A stretch of 64,000 nt of DNA from contig NC_080046.1 of NCBI RefSeq assembly GCF_012489685.1, positions 27,720,223 to 27,784,222 on the forward strand, read 5' to 3'. Of the stretch, positions 1-10,238 are shown piece by piece (position 1 is the first letter of the stretch; every line of letters starts with the position of its first letter). The stretch is from Lotus japonicus (taxonomy: Eukaryota > Streptophyta > Magnoliopsida > Fabales > Fabaceae). Below the pieces are notes generated by a model. It had not been told where the DNA came from. It searched no databases and saw only the letters and a program-made list of their open reading frames with translations. The position numbers and the translations under genes are program-made.

Positions 1-1366
1 ACTCACACCCACAAAACTTGGAATATTCTTTTACCTTGGCTATGCTTACTCCACGTATCACATTCTGATGATTACCACAAATATTTTATAATTCTCTCTT
101 ACTAAGTTCCTTATTCTATTCTTTCTCAATTTCTGACTCATGACCCACGGCCCCCCACTTGTTCATGAAAATATCTTCTCCAGCATATCACCTTACACTC
201 TCGTTTCTTTTCTTTCTCCCAACGCCAGACCCATTTTCTTCTTCTCTTTCACGTTTTCTTTCTTTCTTCAGCAGACCCATTTCTGCTCCTTCTCCCTTTC
301 TTCTCCATGGACAACCAGCCATGAGCCACCACCACCACACACAAAAGCTCCAACCATGGCCACTCCAAACAGCCATGGACACGCGAGCACCACAGCCACC
401 GCTGGCCACCATCACCATAGGTTGCTTCTAATTAATACTATTGGCTTTTGTTTCGGTATTAAATCCTTCTAAAACAGCTCCTAACTTCTATTGTTTCTAG
501 TTTTCCTTTACTGTGTGGCTATTTCTCTTTTAAAGATGGTTTTGCTCTTTTGATTTCAAAAGGGCTGATGGTAATAGTTTCATGTGGAGAAAAAGTTGAG
601 TTTTGAAAAGTGTTCCTTTCCCATAAGTGATTATAAACTTTAAAACTAGTTTTCCTCATGGTTTTTGCATTTGTCTCACTTGTGTACTATTAGTTTTGGA
701 AGAAATATTTACCTTGACATTTAAAGAAAAGGGCCGAGAGCATCATGAGGATTTTAAGTTTGGAATTAAAACTTTTTATGAGTATATTATTTTTTGAGCT
801 GAAAGGTTTTATAAACTATTTGGGGATCTAGTTGTGAATGTGTTTTAGGGATGAAAATTGTATGAAAATAATTTTAGGGCCTAAAACACAATATGTTTAG
901 AAGTTTTGGGTTAAACTTGTGTTTTAAAAGTCTTGGGGTTTGTTTGATAAATTTATAAAAGATTGAGGGTTGAAAAAGAACTTACTTTTATGTGAGGACC
1001 TTTTCGTGATTATGTGCTTATCAAGGGACTAGGGTTGAATTATTTAAGAGTTGAGGAGTTGTTTGCGAAATGTGTTTTTAAGGACCTTTCTTTAAAACTC
1101 ACAAATATTTTATCTTTGGACTTTAGTCCTTGAAACATAAAGTTTGTGCATTTAGCCTAAGTGAGCTAGAAAGATTGGCTAAGTTTGTTCTGGAACTTTA
1201 GATGTGACTTTAGAGGCTAAGGTTTAGTATGTGAACTTGTGAAGGGTACGAAGGACGGAAGCGCTTGACGACGAAGCCAAAGAACAAACGGAAGTGAGCC
1301 AACACGGGAAAGCAAAGATATGACTGGATTTGATTTGAGTCGCAACTTAGTAAGGAAAGCGCCGAA
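1..1366 (+). other. A-type LTR promoter/leader module, 5' copy (partial)
   Basis: Matches 19572-20937 of the A 3' LTR. It replaces the roughly 1.07-kb promoter/leader block found at the same place in B (about 5390-6456). A pyrimidine-rich, ATG-rich stretch (about 140-430) is followed by a T-rich, intron-like stretch. The module ends in CGAAG directly before GTTAGGGCAAC, where the homologous LTRs have a predicted exon/donor junction. The ATG cluster near 300-380 could act as upstream ORFs in a transcript leader; I do not call it a gene. Confidence 0.7.
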
Positions 1367-1952
1367 GGTTAGGGCAACTTACTATATATTAGCTATGACT
1401 GCATGATAGGCGTCGATAAATTCGACTTATGTTTTATCTGATGTTGTTTTTGATGATGAGTTGATGTTATGATGCTTTTCCATACTTGTGATGTTGTGCT
1501 TTTGTTGGATTGAGCGTTTTGACGCAATTTCGGAGTGGAGATTCATTGATCTGGTGATCTTTGATATTTCGGGTTGGATGAACAACCCTAGGCAAGTCCA
1601 AATGTGGGGTTTGAGACTTAGCCATATGTTGGAATTCTTAGACTTTCCCCGGGAAATGTATTTTGGGTGGTTGATCTTTGAAAACTTAGAATGATAGAGC
1701 TTTGAAAAACTAAAGACTTGGGAAACTTAGACTTTGAGAAATAAACTCATAACTTGACTAATTCGAATTGAAACAATTTTTATTAACGTTTAAGCATAGG
1801 AGAACTGAAGGGGAAAATATTTACGAAAGACGGGGAAAAGTCGACTTTGTTGTGGGTTTGGAGAGTTATCGGAATTGGGGGAAGCCACTAAGGTGAGCTA
1901 TGGTGATGATTGAAAGTCACCGAGTACTCTAGTACTCTTGGGGATTGTTGTG

Positions 1953-2013
1953 GAGCCGTGTTGTATTGACCGACACTTACTCCGAGTTGTGTTGTATTGA
2001 CCGACACTAACTC
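1953..2013 (+). repeat. Type I stem-loop pair in A 5' LTR
   Basis: Two copies of GTGTTGTATTGACCGACAC (1958-1976 and 1989-2007). Each folds as GTGTTG/CGACAC around a TATTGAC loop. Flanks extend the pairing; the second copy adds GAGTT/AACTC. The first copy combines the left flank of one B unit with the right flank of another, so A has probably lost two units that B retains (B has four). Confidence 0.85.
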
Positions 2014-2099
2014 ATGGGTTTGTTGAGATTGGGTTGTGAGCTAAACACTTTCGTGGTAAGGACGATTCGTTGTTTGGCTAACCACGTTGCATTCAATCG

Positions 2100-2335
2100 G
2101 GTGAATAACGGGAATGGTTCACCTGTGCATATCATGGTGAATAACGGGAATGGTTCACCTTGCATTAATGATGAATAACGGGAATGGTTCATCATTCGGT
2201 GAATAACGGGAATGGTTCACCAAGGATGAATAACGGGAATGGTTCATCCAGGATGGATTTCATCCAGGATGGATAACGGGAATGGTCCATCCATAGTGAA
2301 AATGCTTCACTTGTGGCGAACGGGAACGCGTCACA
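2100..2335 (+). repeat. Type II hairpin array (loop AACGGGAAYG) in A 5' LTR
   Basis: Seven units at about 2100, 2136, 2170, 2198, 2224, 2267 and 2312. Each has 7-8 bp arms around the constant loop AACGGGAATG (AACGGGAACG in the last). Arms pair with compensatory changes: GGTGAA/TTCACC, GATGAA/TTCATC, GGATGAA/TTCATCC, GGATGGA/TCCATCC and TGTGGCG/CGTCACA. A loopless mini-hairpin lies at 2251-2265. A degenerate unit at 2295-2311 has lost part of its loop compared with solo LTR G. Confidence 0.9.
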
Positions 2336-3270
2336 AATCCGGATACATATTGTGCATTTCACGCATACATTCATGCTGACTGAGATTGTGTGCTGTTTGT
2401 TTATTGAAGCAATGTTAGAGCCATAACATGCTAGGATTGTTTATATGTATATATATCAACATATATCTATACCCCATATCACATGTTGAGTGTATATCTA
2501 CTTATTGCTGTGAGTTGACCCTAGCGCCTTGGCTTTGTTTGTATGTTTGTGTTTGGGCGGTCGGCCTGCTGCCAGATGTCGATGGCCGACTGGTGTTCGA
2601 TGGTCTCTCCCTCGGGGGGGATCAGATATGAGCTTGTGGATCGGGATGCCCCCACCGCTTGGGTGATCGATGTTGTGGGTCATCGAGCGACGTACCGGGG
2701 AAGGGTCATGGAGGACCGGACTGACGAGTGTGAACATCTGACGAAAGAAGTTCTACGACGCATGGAGCTGAGCTTCAACTTGCCGTCTTCAGTTCGCCGA
2801 GGACTCGGATGTGTGAGCAGTTATGGGTTGGTAGAGTTAGGCAGGCGTCATATTTGTGTAGAGCTCTGATTCGTTTTGCTTTTGGGACGGGGTAGGTTCC
2901 CGACGCATGGCTTTTGTGTGGTTCTCTTATTGAGGGATCACAGTGAGTCAGTCGGACTATAGGAGTCTTTGCTTAGGCCATTTTGAGGCCGACTTTCTCC
3001 CAGTGGATTGTAATTATAACCTTTTCACTCACACTTCTGGATCTGTAACTATTTGCCTACGGGCACACTACTTTGGAGTCACTGCGAGTGCGCGTGACAT
3101 GGGAGTGCAGCTGAGGCTGTACATGTGTATATATTTGTGTGTTGGTTGGGTTTTGTCTTTATTTTCTATTGCTTGATTTAAAAGGTATCAAACAAAAAAA
3201 TTACCTGTTTTCAGCGTAAAGTCTATTTTTGGTTACTAAAGTGACACCTGGAAATCGGGGTGTTACATTG

Positions 3271-3282
3271 TGGTATCAGAGC
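3271..3282 (+). other. Primer binding site, element A
   Basis: TGGTATCAGAGC lies 3 nt after the LTR end. It is complementary to the 3' end of plant initiator-Met tRNA, the usual primer for minus-strand synthesis in this group. Confidence 0.95.
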
Positions 3283-3476
3283 TTAGTCGAGTCTTTTGGG
3301 AGTCTTTGGGGAATAGGTCTTCTGTGCTAGGTTGTGTGACTCTGCAAAGAGTGAAAATTGATTGTCTGCAGAGCGATTTTCGCTCTAATTGCTTGCGTTA
3401 CTACTCAATCGGATTGAGTGGTTTGTCTAGTGCTACCGTATGGTTAGTACTAATCGGACGTTCGATGGGATATAGG

Positions 3477-4059
3477 ATGGTGGATCTTAACCGGATGGCG
3501 GAGGCTACATGTGAGCATCATCAACGACTGATGGCGACAGCAATGTATCAATAAAGAGGAATGAACCGAATTGGAGCTGGGGGACCAATGAGGTCAGGTT
3601 CCCAAGGCTACAACGGAAGGAAGAGTTACCATAAGTGGGGACCATATCAGCGTTCCGAGGGAAGAAATCTTATCTCAAGAGAGTACAAACCGACGACTGC
3701 TGATACTGGGGGGGAAGCCAGTTGGTGACAAAGGAGTGACATGTACTCGTTGCAGAAAGTTTGGGCATTTTGCTAACAAATGCTCAGTGATTGGACGGAG
3801 ATGCTTCAAGTGTAACCGAGAGGGGCATCTAGCTGTGAACTGCAAGACCAAAGAAAGTCTATGCTTCAATTGCAACCAACCGGGACATTTCTCCCAAGAT
3901 TGCAAGGCACTCAGGGGCGAATCATCAGGGAATGTTGGGAAAGGAAAACAACTTGCTACAGAGGAAAGGATTCATATCAAGGGAGGAGCAAGAGTTGAGG
4001 AGTCGAACGAGGAAGAACGTGGGAACGATGGTAATATTTTAACTGTTCTCGTATTCTAG
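3477..4059 (+). pseudogene. Element A gag remnant (zinc-knuckle region only)
   Basis: The likely start is the ATG at 3477 (MVDLNRMAEA). The frame stops at TAA 3552-3554, where element E has a CAA codon. A further frame change follows near the G-run at about 3709. Reading then continues at 3736-4059 with three CCHC zinc knuckles (CTRCRKFGHFANKC, CFKCNREGHLAVNC, CFNCNQPGHFSQDC) and a charged tail. The Gag capsid domain expected between the N-terminus and the knuckles is absent, and the third of E's four knuckles is missing. The same lesions occur in B, so they predate both insertions. An open frame that starts inside the primer binding site is not a credible protein start. Confidence 0.85.
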
Positions 4060-4331
4060 AATAACTTACTCTTTTATATTCAAGCGAGTGTGACGCGCCT
4101 AACTTGTATTTACTACTTAGACTATGATCCTATGATTATTATCCCTAGTAGGACCTTATTCGAAGTTGCTCGTGATTTAACTATAGAGGTTACACGAGAT
4201 CTAGAATAGCACGCGGAGCTAGGGAGTTGTTTTACCGAGGCGTTGATAAGGAAGCTAGGATCTCAGGGAAATTCCTTATGGGTACGAATCGTAGGATTTT
4301 AGGGCGTTTAGTTTTGAAGCGGAGTCGTTAG
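4060..4331 (+). other. Decayed gag-pol junction of element A, no gene
   Basis: Between the zinc-knuckle frame and the RT frame I see no aspartic protease motif and no long frame. The stretch matches B 9241-9512 closely, and E 32786-32990 in part. Confidence 0.7.
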
Positions 4332-4870
4332 AGGATCTTTCGGCAAAAGGGATTCATTCGACCGAGTGTTTCACCGTGGGGAGCGCCAGTGTTGTTAGTC
4401 AAGAAGAAGGACGGAAGGTCGAGATCGTGGGTGGATTATCGACAATTGAACAAGGCGACGATCAAGAACAGATACCCGTTGCCGAGGATAGATGATTTGA
4501 TGGACCAACTACGAGGGGCTACCGTATTTTCCAAGATAGATTTGAGGTCAGGCTATCGTCGGATCAGAGTGAAGATTGAGGATATACCGAAGACTGCTTT
4601 CAGGACACGTTAAGGACACTACGAGTACCTAGTGATGCCGTTTGGAGTGACGAATGTACCTGCTGTTTTCATGGATTACATGAACCGCATCTTTCAGGAG
4701 TTCTTAGATCGGCGTGTGGTGGTGTTTATTGAGGACATATTGATCTATTCGAAGGACGCGAATAAACATGAAGGACATTTGCGCCAAGTTTTACAATTGT
4801 TGAGAGAGAAAAAGCTGTATGAGAACCCTTCCAAGTGTGAATTCTGGCTGGAGGAAGTCAATTTCTTAGG
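4332..4870 (+). pseudogene. Element A reverse transcriptase, N-terminal part, cut by element B
   Basis: Frame from 4332 encodes a Ty3/gypsy RT (RVT_1): [35 protein letters not shown], and [15 protein letters not shown] with the first catalytic Asp. TAA at 4611-4613 breaks the frame just before [12 protein letters not shown]. The second catalytic box reads FIED instead of the usual FIDD, with GAG at 4731-4733, so one metal-binding Asp is Glu. Frame continues through [15 protein letters not shown], where element B is inserted; the remainder is at 16185-16366. The stop and the Glu are shared with B. Even before B arrived, this RT could not have been active. Confidence 0.92.
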
Positions 4871-4875
4871 CCATG
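4871..4875 (+). repeat. Left target-site duplication of element B (CCATG)
   Basis: CCATG immediately before TGTAAGACC, repeated at 16180-16184 after the right LTR end. Only one copy is present at the uninterrupted site inside B itself (near 10056). Confidence 0.97.
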
Positions 4876-5545
4876 TGTAAGACCTGGATTTTCAGAACAA
4901 GTTAAGTTTCCGACTCACACGTAGAAATAGTGTAAGCGTGACAGGAGTTTGACATTTGAGAAAGATTAATGAAGAAGAAAGTTCAGGAATTGCTTGAGGA
5001 ATGTTGCGTAGCTGTTTTCGGAGTTAGTGCGAGTCGTCTGCACACCTGCCTTATGGCAAGCGTGTCCAGAATAGACTATTTCGCTCTTAAAGCAACGTTT
5101 TGAGTGAGATTTCGAACTCTCGGAAAATTTAAAGATTCTTTTTATTTTTCCATCGACCAGCGTTTCATTTCGGAACTCTGGACTGTACGCACGATAGGTT
5201 TCACTTTTCGGATGTCCGCCGACGCTAATTTCTTTGCTTCGAAACCCTATTTTCGAGCAATTGATGAATACTTTTTCTATTCGGGACTTCTAACGAAGAT
5301 TCCGTCTGCGTTGCCAGACTTGTTTCGACGTTTCCAATCTTTCTTCAGTTGGAAGTTTTGTCGTTTGAGCATCACAGCAAAAAGTAGTTTTTCGGGGCAG
5401 ATTAACCGACACCGCTTTTGAGTTTTTCGATATCGTTTTTCCCAAATCCTAGATATTTGTTTTGAGTTCTGGAATTCCGACGCCAGAATCTCTCTTAGAA
5501 TTTCTCGGTGATCGTGCTGCAAAAATCGGAATCGCGAAATTTTCA

Positions 5546-5575
5546 TTTTCCCGCGATTTCACCCGCCTATAAATA
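5546..5575 (+). promoter_or_regulatory. E2F-like site and TATA box of element B LTR
   Basis: TTTTCCCGCG (5546-5555) fits the plant E2F consensus TTSSCGSS. It lies 12 bp upstream of TATAAATA (5568-5575). The same pair occurs in the B 3' LTR (13277-13306) and E (28750-28779, 36061-36090), and in diverged form in D. Transcription would start about 30 bp after the TATA box, near 5600. E2F control is inference from the motif. Confidence 0.7.
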
Positions 5576-6379
5576 GCGCGAAAAAGCAAAATCCTCTCAT
5601 TTTCTTTCCATTTGTGGCTGATTTCGTGGGGAGCAAGGGGGGAGGGGATTTCCGCGAAAACTTGACCAATCTTCGTGCAGTTCGTCCCTACTTCTAGGTA
5701 TCGAGGTAACTATCATGAATCCTGCCTCTGATTTCTGTTTCTGCTGAGTTTCTGAAGTCGTTTCTGTGCTCTAAGTTTTGAGCTTTTTCTAAAATTGTCC
5801 GATTTCTCTGATTTCTCGCTTGGGTTATGTTCCTTATGTTCCCTTGAGTCTAAAACCTCTGTCAGTAAACTCTGATTGCGATTCAGTTGTCCAGGATCTG
5901 AAAAATTGACTCAAAACTCTTTTTGTCTCACATTTCGAAACTTTATTGTCGAAAAGACTTAATATGACTTCGTGCCTTTAGGATTTGTTGTCACGGATAT
6001 CATGAGGATCGTTGCTGTCAAATTTGTTTTCAGAACTGATAACTTTGAAGTTTTGAGCCTTTATTTTGGACCAAAATGCCCCTGCGTAGTCGTATTTCGG
6101 CCCGATTGTCCGAAAATTGTTCTGACAGTTTCTTTGCCTTAGTTTTACCCTAAAACTACCTTGTAAACTGATTTGATCGAAGAAAAAGAGCCGAAACCCT
6201 TTTCTCCTTTTGGCCGTGGGTTTTTCCTAAGGGGAGGGGAGTTTTTCGTTTTCGAAAACTTGTCCTTTCGTACCTGTTTGTCGTATTCTGAAGCTTTGAT
6301 GCTTTGTCTATCGTTTATGTATTGTATTGCGATCGAACTAATCGATTTTGTGTGGATTCTGCTTTGTTTTTCCTCCGAG

Positions 6380-6457
6380 GTTCAGTTGAAGGAACTTTGG
6401 AAGTTTCAAGGCATTCCTGTGAAGGAGATTTGATTTGCGAAGCTGGATCAGCTCGAG
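6380..6457 (+). other. Predicted leader exon 2 in element B LTR
   Basis: A 78-bp block follows a good acceptor (TTTTTCCTCCGAG/G) and precedes a donor-like CTCGAG/GTTAGG. The homologous block in E, G and D is also exactly 78 bp. In E and G it is open in one frame (LRELWKTQ...KLEQLE); here a TGA interrupts that frame. Splicing is predicted from sequence only. Confidence 0.5.
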
Positions 6458-7041
6458 GTTAGGGCAACTTACTATATATTAGCTATGACTGCATGATAGG
6501 CGTCGATAAATTCGACTTATGTTTTATCTGATGTTGTTTTTGATGATGAGTTGATGTTATGATGCTTTTCCATACTTGTGATGTTGTGCTTTTGTTGGAT
6601 TGAGCGTTTTGACGCAATTTCGGAGTGGAGATTCATTGATCTGGTGATCTTTGATATTTCGGGTTGGATGAACAACCCTAGGCAAGTCCAAATGTGGGGT
6701 TTGAGACTTAGCCATATGTTGGAATTCTTAGACTTTCCCCGGGAAATGTATTTTGGGTGGTTGATCTTTGAAAACTTAGAATGATAGAGCTTTGAAAAAC
6801 TAAAGACTTGGGAAACTTAGACTTTGAGAAATAAACTCATAACTTGACTAATTCGAATTGAAACAATTTTTATTAACGTTTAAGCATAGGAGAACTGAAG
6901 GGGAAAATATTTACGAAAGACGGGGAAAAGTCGACTTTGTTGTGGGTTTGGAGAGTTATCGGAATTGGGGGAAGCCACTAAGGTGAGCTATGGTGATGAT
7001 TGAAAGTCACCGAGTACTCTAGTACTCTTGGGGATTGTTGT

Positions 7042-7195
7042 GGAGCCGTGTTGTATTGACCGACACCTAGTGCTCTTGTTGTTTGGGCTGTGTTGTATTG
7101 ACCGACACTAGACCCTTGTGTATTCTGTGGATGGAGTTGTGTTGTATTGACCGACACTTACTCCGAGTTGTGTTGTATTGACCGACACTAACTCA
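7042..7195 (+). repeat. Type I stem-loop array (4 units) in B 5' LTR
   Basis: GTGTTGTATTGACCGACAC occurs at 7048, 7090, 7139 and 7170. The inner stem GTGTTG/CGACAC is constant. Outer arms differ between units but pair within each: GAGC/GCTC, GGG/CCC, GGAGT/ACTCC and GAGTT/AACTC. The palindrome GAGTACT-CT-AGTACTC lies just upstream. Confidence 0.88.
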
Positions 7196-7280
7196 TGGGT
7201 TTGTTGAGATTGGGTTGTGAGCTAAACACTTTCGTGGTAAGGACGATTCGTTGTTTGGCTAACCACGTTGCATTCAATCG

Positions 7281-7516
7281 GGTGAATAACGGGAATGGTT
7301 CACCTGTGCATATCATGGTGAATAACGGGAATGGTTCACCTTGCATTAATGATGAATAACGGGAATGGTTCATCATTCGGTGAATAACGGGAATGGTTCA
7401 CCAAGGATGAATAACGGGAATGGTTCATCCAGGATGGATTTCATCCAGGATGGATAACGGGAATGGTCCATCCATAGTGAAAATGCTTCACTTGTGGCGA
7501 ACGGGAACGCGTCACA
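7281..7516 (+). repeat. Type II hairpin array (loop AACGGGAAYG) in B 5' LTR
   Basis: Same seven units as 2100-2335. Arms of 7-8 bp covary between units and the 10-nt loop stays constant. The array lies about 1.7 kb downstream of the TATA box and about 0.95 kb upstream of the PBS, so it would be in the transcribed leader of unspliced element RNA. Confidence 0.9.
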
Positions 7517-7723
7517 AATCCGGATACATATTGTGCATTTCACGCATACATTCATGCTGACTGAGATTGTGTGTTGTTTGTTTATTGAAGCAATGTTAGA
7601 GCCATAACATGCTAGGATTGTTTATATGTATATATATCAACATATATCTATACCCCATATCACATGTTGAGTGTATATCTACTTATTGTTGTGAGTTGAC
7701 CCTAGCGCCTTGGCTTTGTTTGT

Positions 7724-8050
7724 ATGTTTGTGTTTGGGCGGTCGGCCTGCTGCCAGATGTCGATGGCCGACTGGTGTTCGATGGTCTCTCCCTCGGGGGG
7801 GATCAGATATGAGCTTGTGGATCGGGATGCCCCCACCGCTTGGGTGATCGATGTTGTGGGTCATCGAGCGACGTACCGGGGAAGGGTCATGGAGGACCGG
7901 ACTGACGAGTGTGAACATCTGACGAAAGAAGTTCTACGACGCATGGAGCTGAGCTTCAACTTGCCGTCTTCAGTTCGCCGAGGACTCGGATGTGTGAGCA
8001 GTTATGGGTTGGTAGAGTTAGGCAGGCGTCATATTTGTGTAGAGCTCTGA
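7724..8050 (+). other. Conserved LTR open frame (108 codons), coding status doubtful
   Basis: The frame contains CQMSMADW and PSGGIRYELVDRD. The same frame is open in A (2543-2869, 22114-22440) and in G (59500-59778, with substitutions). A related peptide (QMSMVD, then PSGG) can be read in the D LTRs, interrupted by a stop. E has a diverged version. Frame conservation between diverged LTRs hints at a former coding exon, but LTR homology alone could explain it. No known domain is recognised. Confidence 0.3.
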
Positions 8051-8451
8051 TTCGTTTTGCTTTTGGGACGGGGTAGGTTCCCGACGCATGGCTTTTGTGT
8101 GGTTCTCTTATTGAGGGATCACAGTGAGTCAGTCGGACTATAAGAGTCTTTGCTTAGGCCATTTTGAGGCCGACTTTCTCCCAGTGGATTGTAATTATAA
8201 CCTTTTCACTCACACTTCTGGATCTGTAACTATTTGCCTACGGGCACACTACTTTGGAGTCACTGCGAGTGCGCGTGACATGGGAGTGCAGCTGAGGCTG
8301 TACATGTGTATATATTTGTGTGTTGGTTGGGTTTTGTCTTTATTTTCTATTGCTTGATTTAAAAGGTATCAAACAAAAAAATTACCTGTTTTCAGCGTAA
8401 AGTCTATTTTTGGTTACTAAAGTGACACCTGGAAATCGGGGTGTTACATTG

Positions 8452-8463
8452 TGGTATCAGAGC
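8452..8463 (+). other. Primer binding site, element B
   Basis: TGGTATCAGAGC, 3 nt after the LTR end; initiator-Met tRNA type. Confidence 0.95.
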
Positions 8464-8657
8464 TTAGTCGAGTCTTTTGGGAGTCTTTGGGGAATAGGTC
8501 TTCTGTGCTAGGTTGTGTGACTCTGCAAAGAGTGAAAATTGATTGTCTGCAGAGCGATTTTCGCTCTAATTGCTTGCGTTACTACTCAATCGGATTGAGT
8601 GGTTTGTCTAGTGCTACCGTATGGTTAGTACTAATCGGACGTTCGATGGGATATAGG

Positions 8658-9240
8658 ATGGTGGATCTTAACCGGATGGCGGAGGCTACACGTGAGCATC
8701 ATCAACGACTGATGGCGACGGCAATGTATCAATAAAGAGGAATGAACCGAATTGGAGCTGGGGGACCAATGAGGTCAGGTTCCCAAGGCTACAACGGAAG
8801 GAAGAGTTACCATAAGTGGGGACCATATCAGCGTTCCGAGGGAAGAAATCTTATCTCAAGAGAGTACAAACCGACGACTGCTGATACTGGGGGGGAAGCC
8901 AGTTGGTGACAAAGGAGTGACATGTACTTGTTGCAGAAAGTTTGGGCATTTTGCTAACAAATGCTCAGTGATTGGACGGAGATGCTTCAAGTGTAACCGA
9001 GAGGGGCATCTAGCTGTGAACTGCAAGACCAAAGAAAGTCTATGCTTCAATTGCAACCAACCGGGACATTTCTCCCAAGATTGCAAGGCACTCAGGGGCG
9101 AATCATCAGGGAATGTTGGGAAAGGAAAACAACTTGCTACAGAGGAAAGGATTCATATCAAGGGAGGAGCAAGAGTTGAGGAGTCGAACGAGGAAGAACG
9201 TGGGAACGATGGTAATATTTTAACTGTTCTCGTATTCTAG
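8658..9240 (+). pseudogene. Element B gag remnant
   Basis: Same layout and lesions as in A. ATG at 8658, TAA at 8733-8735, frame change near 8890, then a zinc-knuckle frame (8917-9240) with three CCHC motifs. The capsid domain is absent. The first knuckle starts CTCC where A reads CTRC, one substitution since the copies separated. Confidence 0.85.
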
Positions 9241-9512
9241 AATAACTTACTCTTTTATATTCAAGCGAGTGTGACGCGCCTAACTTGTATTTACTACTTA
9301 GACTATGATCCTATGATTATTATCCCTAGTAGGACCTTATTCGAAGTTGCTCGTGATTTAACTATAGAGGTTACACGAGATCTAGAATAGCACGCAGAGC
9401 TAGGGAGTTGTTTTACCGAGGCGTTGATAAGGAAGCTAGGATCTCAGGGAAATTCCTTATGGGTACGAATCGTAGGATTTTAGGGCGTTTAGTTTTGAAG
9501 CGGAGTCGTTAG

Positions 9513-10238
9513 AGGATCTTTCGGCAAAAGGGATTCATTCGACCGAGTGTTTCACCATGGGGAGCGCCAGTGCTTTTAGTCAAGAAGAAGGACGGAAGGT
9601 CGAGATCGTGGGTGGATTATCGACAATTGAACAAGGCAACGATCAAGAACAGATACCCGTTGCCAAGGATAGATGATTTGATGGACCAACTACGAGGGGC
9701 TACCGTATTTTCCAAGATAGATTTGAGGTCAGGCTATCGTCGGATCAGAGTGAAGATTGAGGATATACCGAAGACTGCTTTCAGGACACGTTAAGGACAC
9801 TACGAGTACCTAGTGATGCCGTTTGGAGTGACGAATGTACCTGCTGTTTTCATGGATTACATGAACCGCATCTTTCAGGAGTTCTTAGATCGGCGTGTGG
9901 TGGTGTTTATTGAGGACATATTGATCTATTCGAAGGACGCGAATAAACATGAAGGACATTTGCGCCAAGTTTTACAATTGTTGAGAGAGAAAAAGCTGTA
10001 TGAGAACCCTTCCAAGTGTGAATTCTGGTTGGAGGAAGTCAATTTCTTAGGCCATGCTATCTCGAAGGAGGGCATAGCTGTGGATCCGGCGAAAGTGGAG
10101 ACTGTTTTGGCTTGGGAGCAACCGAAGATGGTGACAGAGATCAGAAGTTCTGTGGATTTAGCTGGATATTATAGACGCTTCATTGAGGGATTTGCCAAGA
10201 TTGTTGGACCTTTGACTCAATTGACGAGGAAGGATTAA
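9513..10238 (+). pseudogene. Element B reverse transcriptase remnant
   Basis: Uninterrupted version of the RT fragment split in A. It contains the first catalytic Asp ([10 protein letters not shown]), TAA at 9792-9794, MPFGV, and the second box [10 protein letters not shown] with Glu (GAG 9912-9914) in place of the first Asp. It continues through [26 protein letters not shown] and LTQLTRKD to TAA at 10236-10238. RNase H and intact integrase should follow but do not. [11 protein letters not shown] replaces the usual [11 protein letters not shown]. Not functional; the lesions are ancestral to A and B. Confidence 0.93.

Larger units (their letters stand above)
1..3267 (+). repeat. Element A 5' LTR (left end outside window)
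   Basis: Co-linear with 19572-22838 and ends in GGTGTTACA immediately before the primer binding site. About 837 bp of its 5' end are missing, judged from the complete 3' copy. Bases 1-1366 belong to a promoter/leader module not found in the B, E or G LTRs. Bases 1367-3267 match those LTRs closely. It carries the two hairpin arrays listed separately. I see no protein gene; the short open frames here also occur in the other LTR copies and change freely. Confidence 0.95.
4876..8448 (+). repeat. Element B 5' LTR
   Basis: 3573 bp, TGTAAGACC...GGTGTTACA. In order it holds: upstream region; E2F-like site and TATA box (5546-5575); predicted leader exon 1 ending ATCGAG/GTAACT (about 5706); a T-rich intron-like stretch; predicted exon 2 (6380-6457); type I and type II hairpin arrays (7042-7195, 7281-7516); an AT-rich block; and a conserved block containing GCCTACGGGC near the 3' end that also occurs in E, G and D. 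Confidence 0.97.

Noticed and set aside
140..472. 110-codon frame with several ATGs and a His/Pro-rich peptide
   Set aside because: Lies in the LTR leader module of A and recurs identically in the 3' LTR only because the LTRs are copies. Low-complexity, no domain; possible uORFs at most.
2007..2374. Minus-strand frames repeating EPFPLFT
   Set aside because: These are translations of the type II hairpin repeats on the opposite strand; the period comes from the DNA array, not a protein repeat.
3271..3282. Possible tRNA gene at TGGTATCAGAGC sites
   Set aside because: Only the 12-nt complement of the initiator tRNA 3' end is present next to LTR ends; no cloverleaf. They are primer binding sites.
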